Assembly (NCBI GenBank): GCA_045133795.1
Contig: JBGUUT010000052.1
Span: 1 to 6,271 of the forward strand
Reading direction: 5' to 3'
DNA: 6,271 nt
Source of the DNA: RGIG8597 sp045133795
GTDB lineage: Bacteria; Spirochaetota; GWE2-31-10
Below are positions 5,893 to 6,271 of the stretch, in pieces; position 1 is the stretch's first letter; the number at the start of each line of letters is the position of its first letter. Under the pieces are notes generated by a model that was given only the letters and a program-made list of their open reading frames with translations, made no database searches and was not told where the DNA came from. Both the position numbers and the translations under genes were made by a program.

Positions 5893-5902
5893 CTTTTATA
5901 TA
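5873..5902 (+). promoter_or_regulatory. Candidate promoter overlapping the terminator: TTGAAC-18-TATATA
   Basis: TTGAAC (5873-5878), in the loop of the preceding terminator, is 18 bases from TATATA (5897-5902); TATAAT at 5899-5904 is an alternative -10. The spacer again ends in CTTT. Transcription would begin around 5909, within the ribosome site, leaving a leader of about 10 bases. This is the weakest member of the set. Confidence 0.4.
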
Positions 5903-5907
5903 ATTAT

Positions 5908-5913
5908 CAGGAG
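5908..5913 (+). promoter_or_regulatory. Ribosome binding site that decides the start of the 68-aa gene
   Basis: CAGGAG lies 7 bases before the ATG at 5921. A longer reading from TTG at 5873 would begin inside the terminator hairpin and has no ribosome site, so 5921 is preferred. Confidence 0.8.
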
Positions 5914-5920
5914 AAAAAAT

Positions 5921-6127
5921 ATGTCTGTAGTTGCCGCTTGTTATATTATGCACAAAAAAATGTTAGAAAGTCTAAAAGCAGAGGGAAAACTCTCCACAGA
6001 TGCGAAAGTTTCAAATACACACATATCAGAAATAATAAAAATATATGGAATTGAAAAATTTAGAGAAGAAGTTCAAAAAAATAATTACGACATACCAAAA
6101 TCATTATTAATGTTAGAAGAAAAGTGA
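5921..6127 (+). CDS. Small hypothetical protein (68 aa)
   Basis: I do not recognise this protein. It starts with a short hydrophobic stretch (SVVAACYIM), too short for a normal membrane helix. The rest is mostly charged and probably helical: KKMLESLKAEGKL, then HISEIIKIYGIEKFREEVQK, then SLLMLEEK. Basic residues outnumber acidic ones slightly. No metal-binding or enzymatic motif is visible, and a helix-turn-helix role would be a guess. Coding status rests on the well-placed ribosome site, the promoter-like element upstream and the intact frame; a short AT-rich ORF can be fortuitous. The downstream DNA lacks a clear GC-rich terminator. Confidence 0.6.
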   Translation: MSVVAACYIMHKKMLESLKAEGKLSTDAKVSNTHISEIIKIYGIEKFREEVQKNNYDIPKSLLMLEEK

Positions 6128-6140
6128 AAACTTAATAAAG
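6128..6140 (+). repeat. 13-bp direct repeat, copy 2 (after the 68-aa gene)
   Basis: This is an exact second copy of AAACTTAATAAAG, starting the base after the stop codon. Unlike copy 1 it does not lead into a strong hairpin. Only a 6-bp AT-rich pairing, AAACTT (6128-6133) with AAGTTT (6147-6152), is possible. Confidence 0.6.
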
Positions 6141-6206
6141 TAAAGAAAGTTTAGGATAATAAAATAAAAAGTTTTCTGTTAAATATTAGATAAAATCAAT
6201 GAAAAT

Positions 6207-6235
6207 CTAAACTTCTTTAATTTTCCTTTTATATT
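6207..6235 (+). promoter_or_regulatory. Promoter at window end: CTAAAC-17-TATATT
   Basis: CTAAAC (6207-6212) and TATATT (6230-6235) are 17 bases apart, with spacer end ATTTTCCTTT. Its sequence is very close to the promoter at 5547-5575, sharing long blocks across spacer and -10. It should start a transcript near 6242 that leaves the window. Confidence 0.65.
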
Positions 6236-6241
6236 ATTTTT

Positions 6242-6271
6242 GTCGGTAGCAAGACTGCCGCATTGATCTGG
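6242..6271 (+). ncRNA. Possible 5' end of a structured RNA, truncated by the window end
   Basis: Right after the promoter the composition changes from very AT-rich to GC-rich (about 17 of the last 30 bases are G or C). CGGTAG and CTGCCG flank CAAGA (6244-6260) and can pair over 6 bp with one G-U. There is no ATG or Shine-Dalgarno site in this stretch. It could be a small RNA, a riboswitch or another leader; the visible part is too short to identify. Confidence 0.35.

Noticed and set aside
5873..5920. Upstream extension of the 68-aa protein from TTG at 5873
   Set aside because: It would start in a terminator loop without a ribosome site, whereas the ATG at 5921 has CAGGAG at ideal spacing.
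5470..6271. Integron cassette array with attC sites, considered because of the row of small genes and the presumed Treponema link
   Set aside because: I looked for GTTRRRY/RYYYAAC core pairs between the genes. Only isolated chance matches such as GTTAAAT at 6178 were found, with no paired core sites or attC-like imperfect palindromes.

Overview
The window looks like chromosomal DNA from an AT-rich bacterium. The style of the PolA and the Rpn-type protein tail suggests a spirochaete, most likely a Treponema relative. This is an impression from sequence character, not a database match. By eye, polA and its neighbours are moderately AT-rich, while 4640-6240 is clearly poorer in GC.

Left part (1-4633) is ordinary and densely coded. 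It holds the 3' end of an Rpn/PD-(D/E)XK-family gene (+), a hairpin at 297-322 shared with the converging full-length DNA polymerase I gene (-), then a divergent Cof-type HAD phosphatase (+). The HAD gene meets a flavodoxin-fold NAD(P)H oxidoreductase gene (-) tail to tail, and their stop codons overlap (4034-4037).

Right part (4634-6271) has a different texture: short, apparently monocistronic units in very AT-rich DNA. There are three small plus-strand genes: an acidic 138-aa protein, a 63-aa four-cysteine zinc ribbon and a 68-aa unknown protein. All have good Shine-Dalgarno sites, and the first two end in clear intrinsic terminators. One compact promoter pattern recurs: a -35 ending in AAC, a 17-base pyrimidine-rich spacer and TATATT. 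I see it at 4901-4929, 5547-5575 and 6207-6235 on plus and at 4778-4806 on minus, with a variant at 5873-5902.

Two copies of this promoter lead into DNA that does not look protein-coding. The minus-strand copy begins a predicted ~110-nt RNA (about 4771 to 4663) with three hairpins, the last a terminator. It is either a stand-alone small RNA or an attenuating leader for the oxidoreductase gene. That gene has no Shine-Dalgarno site and carries TATAAT seven bases before its ATG. The copy at 6207-6235 ends just before an abrupt GC-rich, hairpin-forming stretch cut by the window end. These candidate RNAs and the shared promoter pattern are the most promising material here. I see no CRISPR array, tRNA, rRNA, complete mobile element or integron attC site.
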